Assembly: GCA_008933995.1 (NCBI GenBank)
Contig: WARS01000015.1
Span: forward strand, 14,702,957 to 14,766,956
Length of the DNA stretch: 64,000 bases
Reading direction: 5' to 3'
DNA from: Datnioides undecimradiatus
Taxonomy: Eukaryota > Chordata > Actinopteri > Lobotiformes > Datnioididae
Positions 39,701 through 52,022 of this stretch are shown here, piece by piece. Within the stretch, counting starts at the first letter, position 1, and every line of letters starts with the position of its first letter. Position numbers and translations under genes: made by a program. The notes under the pieces were generated by a model. The model searched no databases, was not told where the DNA came from, and was given only the letters and a program-made list of their open reading frames with translations.

Positions 39701-42700
39701 TGTTTTATAGTAATTCGGAAAAGAGATTTGCATCAGTGGTGCATGCAGTTGAGAACATCTTTGCGTATCTGATTAACTGTCTTGGTGTTAATTGTGTTTT
39801 GTGTTGTGCGCTTGCTCTCAGTGTCTGACGGTGAATACACCACTCCTGAGTTGGACTTTGCTATTCTGCTGCTGTCGAACCATCAGCAGCCACCGGTGTT
39901 TCAAGTTCTTGACCCGCTGCTGGAGGTCAGCGTGGGAGGACAGGCCGCCATAGGTAAGAGAAGAATACACATAAACACATAAAAGTACACAATATGCAGC
40001 ACTAATAGGAATCTATAAGAGCAGAGCCTGTGGTGAAGAGGGTCCAGTAACTGATGAAGTGGTCTGTGTGAGGTAATGAGCTCTGAAGTACGACCCTGAT
40101 GATCAACAACAGTGAGGAGAGAGACGTGTGTGTGTGTGTTTATTTGGTACAGACAGTTAATTTTCTCCTTCTCCTGCTTCATCTCTCTTAACGCTTCATT
40201 CTTTTTGTTTTTGTGTGTGTAGGCGGTCAGCAGTTGGCAGTGAGCGACGCTGACACGGCTCCAGATGAGTTAGAGTTTGAGCTGGTGGAGGCTCCCATCC
40301 ACGGAGAGCTGATTAAGACAGACGGCAGCACGGGCACCAACATGATCAACGGTGAGATCACACACACACACACACACACACACAAACATACATATAACAG
40401 ACATAGACACAGTTAATGTAACAACCCCTGATTAAGCACAAAAGCTTAAACTATAGTGGCAAAGGCATTAAACAGTCATGATGCAGCTTTCCAGGCAGAT
40501 GTGAAGACGTTATGAATCTGATGTTCTGATGATCTAATGTTGATTTGATAATATGGTTTGATAGAGTGACGTTCAGGAGGAGCGCTGTTATTGTAGCAAA
40601 ACAGCAACACTTGTTGAATGAATTCAAAAAGGCATTTAAGGAGTTTAGAGGGCAACACTCAAACATAGAGACATCTTTACCTCCGCTCACACCTTCTCCG
40701 TCCCTTCAGGTGACACCTTCACCTTCAGCGACGTCACCCGCAACGTTCTGCTCTACCAACACACCGGCCTCTCCACCCAGGACGATGCCATCACCTTCTC
40801 CGTTAGCGACGGCATCTCCATGGCCACCACAGTGGTGCAGGTGGTGGTGCTGGGCTCCGGGGACGACGGACCGCAACGGGACCCGGCGGCCACGCTGTCA
40901 CTGGAAGTGGGCGAGAAAAGCAGCACCGTGATCAGGCGCTCGCACCTAGCCTATACGGTGAGTGAATTGAGATGGGCGCTGACCGTGTCTTCAGAGTTTT
41001 TATTTGAAGGTGAAATATCATTTTTTTATTCTTATTGTATTTCTCTGAGATCCATGGAGTCCGTTAAGGTGACACCTTCCTTTGGGATCACAGTCTGATG
41101 TTTTGAAAAAGTGGAACTTTTATGCTCTTTAAGCAGGGCAGAGGCAGGACAATCTCCTTGATGGGACAGTGTTGCTCAGATTTGTAGTTGTGACTGTAGG
41201 CATGACAACCAGATTCACAGTGTTTTGTCTTCCACAGGACAACACATCTCCAGATGACAAGATTCAGATTCAGCTGGTGTCTGTGCCAATGTACGGCATC
41301 CTGACGAGGAGCCAGTCCCAGCAGGAGCACCAGGAGCTGAGGGAGTACTCCTCTTTCACCATGGAGGACATCAACAAACAAAGAATCAGGTAGGAGTCAA
41401 AATAGTCAGGAAGATTTTATGATGAACCCATCAAAGGTCAGACCGAGGTATCGCTCTTTTTTCACTTTTCTTTGTACTTCACGATGACACCCTCGATGCT
41501 TTTCTTATTCTCTCTTTGTTTGTCAAGTAGCTGACACTACGAATTGTTCTAATGTGATTTGGAGATGTTTTACCTCAATGCCAAGAGTCTCTAAAAATTG
41601 CAATTGAAAGCACCCAAAAGAATATCCTTGGTTTCAGTGCAGGGTTTTAGTATCCCACAAGGGTTTTAAATGCTGCTTCAGAGGCTTATAAAATCAGAAT
41701 ATCCGGATAAAAACCCATAGCTCTTAACCAAAAATGACTTTCAAAAACCCTCAGTTGTTTCCAGAAGGCATCATTGAATTAGCAATAAAGGTTCTTTAGG
41801 GTCCATGTGAGAGAAGAGAGTGAATTAGCACCTTTTTTAAAGGTGCTCAGAAGAGTTTTGTTAGCAGCTCCTTCATGATGGCAACTTTTTTTTTTTTTTT
41901 TAGAAACAATGGGTGGTTACATGTGGATCCCAGTTTGTCAGGACTTTCTTTTCACCCCAACCTGCAGGCGTATTGATATTCATAAAGTGATCAATGTGTA
42001 GAGGGAGAACCCTCCAGCAAAATTTAAAACCACTTAGGTGGAAGTCAAGAGATTTTGTAGGACAAGAGCGATATGGCTCCGGTTTGCTGAGGTACTGAGA
42101 GGATTTGTGAGCCGTCGGTAAAGAGGATGTTCCAAAAGAAAAAGAGTCTGGTGTTGATTCCACCCTGTAAGAGATAAAAGGGACTGGAGGGCTCTTCACA
42201 CTGCAGTCGAAGTCATGATCAATTTCTCTGATTGCAGCCTGAGTCGACGGGGATCATTTTCCCCTCAGCATCGCAGCAGTAGAGGAAGCAGTATTAGCTT
42301 GCCGAGACATTTTGTTTTCCTTCAATCCAACATTTCTTCTCACGAGACGAGAGCTCTACAAACATTAATGTTACCAAAAAGCCAGTAAGAAAACAGATGA
42401 ATTGAACAGAAAACAATTTAGTTGCGTTCGATGACTCAGCCTGTTGGCACAAGCCACGCCAATTAGCGTCACTTTGATATCACCTGCAAGCGGTACAGAG
42501 GCCCCCGATGAGAGGCTCTAAGATGAAATATAAATATTCAGATGCTAACTGCTTCATTTCCATAATGCAGGCCCTGATTAGCTTTAGCGCAGGACAATCT
42601 CTGGGGGCAATCTTCAAATCGCCTGTATTACTTTTGTCTCTGTGGTGTTGGCTCATATAAACAAGAGCCGGGAATTGTTTTATGAGAATTAAATGGGATT

Positions 42701-45700
42701 AGAGAAGATTATACTCGTATGGATTTCAATTTTATTAGTGCTTTGCAGTGATTAGCAGCTGTTTCGTTGTGGGAGGGCTAATGCAAAGCTTTCCCAAGTC
42801 CGCTATCAGACCAGTACTAGACACATAAACACATATTTATGTATTCATTAGGAGAGGATTATCATATTGAACAAAGAAGTTGTTTTAACAACACGTAATA
42901 CATTTAGCAATTCTCTTTCAACAATGGATCTAATCAACATCTCCATCTACAGGTACATCACTTCCCTAGAGACGGGCAGCCAGCCTGTCACCGACATATT
43001 CCACTTTGTCGTTTATGATGGGGACAACAATCGCCTTGACAACCAGATGTGCACCATAACCATCACCTCTACGCCTAGACAGCCACCGGTGGTGACAGTC
43101 CGCAGCGGCATCAAGGTAGTTACGCATGTACACGGTATACATGTAAACGTTTTATATTGTACGTTTACTTTTCTGAGAGCTGTCCAGAAATTCATAAATG
43201 CACAAAATCAACACACATATATACACGCACACACATACACATGCACACAGGCCCAGTTCTAATATTATCCTGACTTATGCAAAATCACTACTTTTATGAG
43301 TGATACAGTACATAAACAGTCTTATACATGCCAACTGCGCATTGTTATTTCCTCTCCATTACCCTGCTTGCCCATACAAGACTGAGATCCTAAAATAGTC
43401 TGAGTTGTTTAAAACAGCTGCTGCATTTAGAAACAGTCATTAACGAGACAAATGAAGCAGGGGAAACCATCGCACACTGTCACACGTTGTCCCTCAGATA
43501 ATGAGGGATCAGCCCTGTTAGTGTCTGTGCTCCTCTTAAGAAGCTGGTTTGGTTTCAATTCATCCCAAAGAGAACGGGCGTCTTAAAAAAAAAAGTTAAC
43601 ATGGAAAAGTGTCCTGTTTGTTTCAGATGGACTGTGGTTTCATCCATAATCAATGAAGACGCAACTACTGATCTTCTCATGTGAATTCTCTTTCCGAGTT
43701 TCTTATCAAACATTCATTGCATCCGGCAGTTAACTACACCCATTATCTCTTCTGTCCTCATCACTGGATCCTTTTCACTCAGCAGTCAAAATGTGAAATA
43801 TGTTTTAAAAGGAACAAGGATGCACAACAACACACTCGCCAGCTCCAGCTGTGTCGGGCACCTGGTGGAGGAGTGGAAATCTGATGTCAGATATACTGAA
43901 GGTTACACTGGTACTCAGTGAAGAGCCTCCCTAAGGGATGAATCACATATAAGCGCAGCAGAACAACCCTTCAAGAAAGATATAAAGTGAAGTCCCAAAG
44001 GTCTCGACTGCGCAAGAGTTGTAGACATAGAAAACGGAAAAAACTTATGTTTATGTGAGAATGCAACTCAAAATGGATCCTCTCCGATGGTTACATGCCG
44101 TTTGTTTTGATTTAGCAAACTGAAAAGGTGGAAGAATCTCCAAGAGCACAGACCACAAGCTTCGTAATTTGGCCCTTCAAACGTCCCTACAGTGTTTAGA
44201 ATAACACGAGCTCCTGACCCAGGGCCAGCAGAACAGTTTCTATTATAAATGCTGTATAATGATGACATTATTCTAAAGGCTTATTCTTACAGTTTATACG
44301 TTGTATTTAGCGGAGTTTGTAAGTGCTGCACTCCTTTTCACACATATTGAACCAAAGTATGCACATCATTCATAAGGCATCAGTGAGTCCTACTTCCATC
44401 TGTGTGTCCTGTGCACCTATAGCAGTTGTTGATAATGTTGTTTTCCCTGAGGAGGCAGAAGAAATAAAAGGGCTGACGTGTGTCATGATATCCAAATTTT
44501 CAGTATTCAGAGCCTAATCTTTGCTTCTGTGTCTGGAACAAAAGGACTCATCCCAGTATGTTATTGTTTAGGTCCAGGAAGGTGGTCGAGTCCAGCTGTC
44601 TACCAATCACATCATAGTGTCAGATCTGGACACGCCCAGGAAGGACCTGCTGGTTTGGCTTGTCAGCCCTCCGAAGTACGGCTTCATTGAAAACACTAAA
44701 CCAGGTGAGATCCTCTTGAGGTTTATAGTTGGAGACTTTGGGAGTGTTGACATTGTTGCAGAGGGTTGGCTCAGTCCAGGCCGGTCTGCCCCTCTTCACC
44801 AGAGGCAAAGGTAAGGTTACAAATCAGAACATGAGCAGACAAACGCGCCCTGTGCATGTTGGAGAACATGTGACAAAGCGTTGCTTCTGAACATATGTAC
44901 AAGGTCACGTCGCTCCAAATAATTTCCACATTTCTATTTATGTCACACTCATATGCACACAATGCCGGTTGAATTCTCCGCTGCGCCGCTGCCATCTGTC
45001 ACAGCTTGATTATGTTGTGGATTAGCACTACCAGATAGCCAGCCGCAGATGGGGCCATTGTTGAAGTCCCAATTCCGACTGCATGCTTGCATGCTTGCTC
45101 AACCGCTGCTGCACTTCCTTCTGTCCCGGAGAGGAACTGTTTGGGAAAATGAAAGAAGGTGACTAGAAAAGGAATTGATCCCAACTGGGAAATGTATCAT
45201 TGCAAAAGCAGAATGGGAGTCAAACATTATATACAGCACTTCAATAAAGAAATTAAAAAACAACACAATACTTACAGTAAAGTAATCATACAATCAAGGA
45301 CAATAGTGTAATAGTGTAATACACAATAATGTAGAAAATGTAGCCCATGAATAATTTCTATAATGTTTTTGGAGTTTCATTTAGGCATATTAAAAACAAA
45401 CAACATGTAAGGGAGTCAGACTCATCGTATCGTCAAGTCATGTGATGACGACTGAGCCAACTCCAAGAAGCCTTTGCTTACTTACTCACTGATGAAAGAT
45501 GCTGTAAAAGGTGCAGTAAGTCAACATAAAGTTAAAAAGCAACTTAACAGCCTGTTTTACCTTGAAGGTGCCTCACCAAATTCAAAAAGTTGTTTTTTTC
45601 TCTCAGTCCGCAGTTCAGGAGGTCAAGAGTAGAACTGCAAGTAAAGTCAGACTCGCTGTCGTCTTGTCTGCACCGGAATAAAAGTCACATTAAAATGACT

Positions 45701-47255
45701 GAGTGAATTAACTGCAGGCTGTTTGTTGGCCACATTAAACAGTTTAAACAGTTAAGAAGCAGCAGGAAATAACAATGCAGAGTTGACATGCGGAGCAGCA
45801 CTTCTTTTAATAATAAACGTGAAGCCATAGAAATACAAATGAGGCTCTGCTGTATTACATGCAAGAAAGCTTTATCTGCAGAAGCAACGAAGGACGCGTG
45901 GCGCTGGATATTTACGTGTATTGTCTGCTGCTGTAGATAAGCAGCTGGCACCAGTCGTCTCCTCTCTCCGCGTTCGCAGCTGACTGTCCTTGATGGCTGC
46001 TGGAGCAGGGGGACAGTCGTTGGTATTCAGCGGAGTCGGTCGGCAGCGTGAGGTGACTGGATTCCCGCTGTCACCTGGGGGGGGGCACAGGGGAGGCCGG
46101 CCGGTGTCGCTGTCAATGCGCTGGCTGTTTTGCTCAACGCGCGCAGGTGCTGTGCGGATGTGCAGATACATTTGCATGATTGCGTTGCAGTTATTCAAAC
46201 ATGCACAGAAAAACACAGAAGAGAGTGCACTCCCACATACATATGGTGCATTTATATGCAAAACAGCCTCTACCAAAACATCATTATCTGTGTGGTTAGC
46301 GCAGGAGCAGGCACTCGCAAACAAGGACACGCTAAACACAGTCTCTCATAATATGCATTTTTAATATTAATAGCTGGCATATAATAAAGGACCTCTGGTC
46401 TTTCCTCTAGTGTCCCCCTTTCCGTGTGTATATCCACAACACATAAGACTCTATAAACGGCCTTATTTATCAGTATGTTGTTAGGTCCATGCAATACTTC
46501 AGTATTATGAGGTAAGGGAACGGCCTTAGGAGCAGCCAGTGGGGCCTTGAAGCGTTTATTAAATGATCCATCACTAATTCATGTATTTATTTCATTCCAT
46601 CCAATTATTCACGCTTCCTGCATAAGGGTGCGATCACATAACAGGAACATGCATTAATTGTGGTTATTTTTTGTTGCGTTTGGTTACACTGTCTGGTAGA
46701 AACCCAAAATTAAGTTCCTCAGTCAAATGAGATTCTTATAAAGCATCCAGAGGCCTGAAATATATTCAGTAGGTATATTCAAAGGTTGACATCAAAGTAT
46801 TCCTACAAAGCAACCAAAAGTTAAAATTTAAACTCTCAGAAATATTTAAAGGTGTAAAAGAAGTTATTACATGTATTTTTCACGGTGAAGTGACAGAATT
46901 CTCTGATTAATATTACAGCATGCCTCCTATCTGCTTCACTCAACACATCTGTGCTTCATATCCCCGAAAAACTCATTTCCTGTTGTCTTCACAAATATAG
47001 TTTTGCAGCTTTCATTAGTCTTGTTCAATCAGAGATAGTCCGAGATGTCCGAGATGTGTTGCTTCTATATTTCGGTGGTGAAATCAGCAGATAGCATGTC
47101 TGAGAACAGAACGGCTGCATTTCTGTGGTGGCTGCAGGTGATTTCCCATCCGATCGCGATTCTGTGAGGGTTCCAGCTCAGATAAGAGACTCCCTTCCTT
47201 CACCTTATAATAGCCAGATGATGGAGATGTGATGTGATTTACTGTTGTGCCTGAA

Positions 47256-47287
<32 letters not shown>

Positions 47288-50200
47288 ATATACACACATC
47301 CGCTATTCCCTGCAGAGCCCTTACTCAGCTCACCACGGAGTCATCCATCTTCTGCGACAAAGACACTCACGCTTTGTCTCAAACTTCAGAGATTTCAGGG
47401 TTGATTTTGTACATTCTATTCTCTTCTTCGACAACATGAGTGCCAGAATTGTAGGAAACTGTAGAAGTGTTGTGGTGCATCCATCCTGCATTCAAACTGC
47501 GATGCATTCAGAGTAAAGGGAAATAAAAAGGCTGCTTGGGGGGAAAAAAGACACGTTTTGCTGTCATTCTGGCTGTCAGATGTTATGAATGATGGCCTGG
47601 TAACCGGTCACCTGAGACGCGCGCGGGTTTTGTGTTGTGTCATAGTAAATGTGGCAGAGCGCACAAGTGCTGCTGAAATGTGAAGTCACAGCTGCGGATA
47701 GAAATGAAAGGCTATGAAAGGAGTTACAAAGTGACAGGAGTTGTGTAAAACTGTTAAAAGGAAAAAAAGGAATTTAAAAGTTACAAATGAAAACATCCTG
47801 GACTGGAGATCTGCAAGTCACAAAACCTCTCCATCCTGTCGTCCACCAGGAGGCTCAGTCGGCGGCTCGCGGGTCGTCTCCCCTGATGTGCCTTTCTCTG
47901 TGGAGGACCTGACGTCCGACCACATCTTCTACGTCCAGGATGGCCAGCGCAAAGCTCAGGACAAACAGGACGTGTTCAGCTTCTACATCAGCGACGGACA
48001 CAGCCAGACCGAGGCTTTCAGCATCGAAATTGACATCCAGGTAGCTCGCGGCCGTGCAACGTAACTGCTTAAACCTTTAGACCAGTATGTATTTTGAACA
48101 GCAGAGTAGTGGTGGTGCTGATGTAATATATAATCTTGCCATGTATACTTAGATGTAAACCGGTTCGTACAAACAGAATTTGCAACCACCATCAGCACAG
48201 TCTATTTACTTTTCAAATCAGATCACGCAGACATATTTTCCGTGCACATTCATGCTTCTCGCTGGACTTTTGACATATTTCCTCCAGCACCTCCATCACT
48301 CCCTGTTATCACAGTGCTCCTCCTGCTCCCCCTGTTTATCAATAAGTCTGTCATCTATGCGCTGGGATTCCAGTATCATGCTGTCGGTGAAAGAAGCAGT
48401 TTAAACACTCGGAAAATGTCTTGTTGGTTAAAATGTCAGAAAAGGCATTAAACTACACTCTAATGTTTATAAAAATGTAAGATTAAAAATAATCATTGGT
48501 AAATTATTTGACTTGTGGAAATGAGACGATCTCCCCCTGTTGGGAGTGTGTAGTCTCCTCACTGTGAAGACCAAAACACACAGGCTATTGCAGCAGCTCT
48601 CTGTCATCGGTAAAAGTTTGAGCTGTTGAAGTTTAGCTGGGACGGTGCTGCTGGAAAGAGATGAGAGGAGGACTTTACAGCTGCGCGCTCCGTCACTCAC
48701 TTCAAACCGGGGTGTCTCTTTAAAGGCAGCATCCTCGATCTGCATGTGGCTTCATCTGAGAAAAAAATAAAAAAACAGCTCTGTCCTTCAGCCCAAACAA
48801 ACTCAGCATCCAAATCCATCACTTAAGGCTGTTTTAAGTCTTGAGTTGAATTGATGAGGCTAGCAGTGAGCTGGTGAGTGCGTGTGTGTCTGTGTAGACG
48901 TGACAGTATAGAGAAAATGAGGTTTGAGAGTAATTTGACATACAAACTTGAATGCAGGTAATCATCTCTCTTCACTGCACCGCAAGAACGTCGAATCTCT
49001 CCCTTGTCCCTCATCTGTAGACGAAGAGTGTAGGTGCGTCGCATTCAGTATGTAATTAATGCAGTCATCTCATGAAGTGGTGCATTTTTCCTCCCTCAGC
49101 AGAGTAAAGAGGACCGAGAGCCTGTGGTGTCAGTCAGCAGCATCCACGTGGAGGAAAACTCTGGAGTCGTCATCACCAACTCTTCTCTCAGCGTCCTTGA
49201 CCAGGACACACCGGAGAACGAGATCCTCTTCACCATCATCAGGAAGCCCTCCTATGGTGAGCACTGATACACATTACTGTGTAGCGATTAGGTCGTCGTA
49301 GCTAAAAATAATATTAACCTTCGTTAAACGGAGAGGAGTTTTGATGATTTTCTCTCTCAGTAAAATGAGCGGGTTCAACAAAAGACTGGAGGGAGCGTCT
49401 CAGTAAAACATCGTTTGACAACACGCGCCGCTTTTAAAAAGGCCGTGAACTGAATCAACAAATAAACAGTAACACATTGATGATGGAAAGATTTATTTCA
49501 GCGCTGTAGCACTGAGTGTTCGTCAGACGCTGAACGTGTCTGAAGATGTAAATTCCCGGATTCTGCTCCATATCCAGGCAGAAACTGAAACTTGTTATTA
49601 GGAGAATACATATCAAATTTTCCACAAACACACAGCAGCTGGAGTGCTCATGCAAGCTGCTGCTCTTCCAAGTTATCGGCACAAATAAGGACCGAATGAA
49701 AACATTCGCACATATAAATCCTGTTGTATAGAATCACGTTGCCTTAAGATCAAGGTCTTTTTCAAGAGGCATCATAGAAGAACGACATTCAGGGAAAAAT
49801 GGATGCATAAGTTCTAAGAAATGTCTTTTCAAAGGCTTTTAACTCTCATGTTTTCATGAGGTGCCGTTATTTAGGTGTTTAAGTGTGTGTTTTACATCAA
49901 ACACACCATTAAGCAGTTATTACGGCATCATAATTACAGCTTTTAAAATGTAATAGAGGTGTATGCGGAGCTGCCTGAAAACGGGATCGCATGTTATTTA
50001 TATACATACAATATACATATACATACAAAAGCAGGAAACGCTGCAGGTAAACATGGGAAAATTATGCAAACAGATGTGCACGTACAGTATTAGCATATAT
50101 ACACACATACCCACTGCACGCCCCTACTATCAGAGATCCTTCTATTCATACACACACACAGCACAAACTAATAAACAGCACAGCAGAGAGTTATGCTGAG

Positions 50201-51964
50201 GAGTATCCAGCATGTTGATAGTAAATTGCTTTGAATGTGATAGAGATAAACACACTCGCACACACGCACACACACACATTCGTAAACACATTACTCTCAC
50301 TTCCGACACCCAAACAGTTTAAAACAAGACGAACACACCGGTCGTCCGCTGCGGCGCCACACCGTGACTGCAGCCATTCCTCACGCACTCCCCGCACGCG
50401 ACACGACGACACACGCTCAAATCAACTGACCTCCAAACACTCTGTTTTCCTGACGTCCCCTCACCAGCCCAAATTGAGTTTTTCTCTCCTGCGCGTCAAA
50501 GGCTGGTAGACTGAAAGAAATTGCTTCACAAAAAAAATCATTTTTACTGGACAAAAAAACCCATTTCTTACTCAGTGATATATAATCTTAGCAAAGTTTA
50601 CAGAATCAGGAGCTGGATGAAAAATGAATGAAGAAAGTAAAGAGCAACAAAAATTGATCTGTGAAGTCAACAGAGAGGCAAACGTTAAAGAATATCAGTG
50701 CTTCATTGTGCTTAGGTTCGTCCTAACTGGCTTGTTGTCGGAGAGCGTGTGCTGTCAGAGGCCAAAGATGATTCATAACTCGTCAATATTGTAAAGAAAC
50801 CACTTGTGGCGCTACAACTAAATCAGATTCTTAACCAATAGGAGGTCTGGGATTCAATTTCAGATGTGTGACTGTGTTATGAGTGAGCCTGCTGCCAATG
50901 TCCATCTCTTTCAGACTCTTTCCAGTCTGCATGCTTTTATCATCTGGTGAAGATGAGGTGGAGTTACGACTCAGTTCGATTGTTATTATTGCATTTGTTC
51001 TCGGTGATGCTCAAAGAGCCGCGTCAGCAGATGATCCTCATGGATTAGTTTCCCCAAAAATGTTATTTGTCCCCTCCACCTCTCCAATCTGTCCACCCCC
51101 CTCTGCCAGGCACCTGCTTGTAGATGTTCCTCAAAACACCCCACACACACACACACGCACACACTAAAAGCACCATAAAGCAGCCGGTGAAACCGAGTGC
51201 ACCACCGCCATAAAACCAGCAGCGTGTGCGGCTGATGGGACAGAGAGCAGGAGAGGAGTGATTTCGTACGGGACAATGAGTGCCAGGCCCCTCGTCTTTT
51301 TAACAGGCTGCCTCCCCACTGCCCTCACATCTCTCACACGCACACGCGCAGATTCATCAGGGAGCAAAAGAGAGACGTTCTCTTGCGGAGTAAAGCTGTC
51401 AGGATGCTGCGGCACTTCAACACAAACAGAGCAACACACAGCGTCACCTCGACGAACATCAACCAGATGACGTAAATAACAAATGCAGCAACAGGAAACT
51501 GTATAGTGTGTGGTATATACAGAGTGTGTCAAGCCAACATTAAGTGTATACACGTGTATTGACCTCATCACAGATGTATCAGTATTAGCATATAAGGTAA
51601 ACATCTACTCATGACAAGAAAGAATTGCTAAAGGTGTGTTTAACGTTCATTATTAATTCTAAAATGCCCCAATCTGTACACATCTTTCTTTAATATACAT
51701 TGTATAATAGCACAATTTAAGGGATGCTTATCCAAATGTATATGTATTGAACATTAGTGCTTTTTAGGCTCCAACGCAAAACCGTGCACAGTACTGTGTG
51801 TTGAAAAATGACACCAGATCACAGTGAAAGCTGGAGTCAGACACTCACTCAGATTTGTCTTTTGTATCGACTCAGCTGCCTCAAAAATATTAAATTGTAG
51901 AGACTCTACTGAAAAAGACTGAGGAAACATTTTACTCCAAATATAGTTTAATGTAGGTGGGGAA

Positions 51965-52022
<58 letters not shown>

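Noticed and set aside
45872-46339. A 155-codon open frame on the minus strand (and a 124-codon frame on the plus strand).
   Set aside because: Both follow from the CpG-rich composition. No domain, signal or splice context is recognisable.
51164-51604. A 146-codon minus-strand open frame.
   Set aside because: No recognisable domain; isolated in an intron with interrupted CA tracts.
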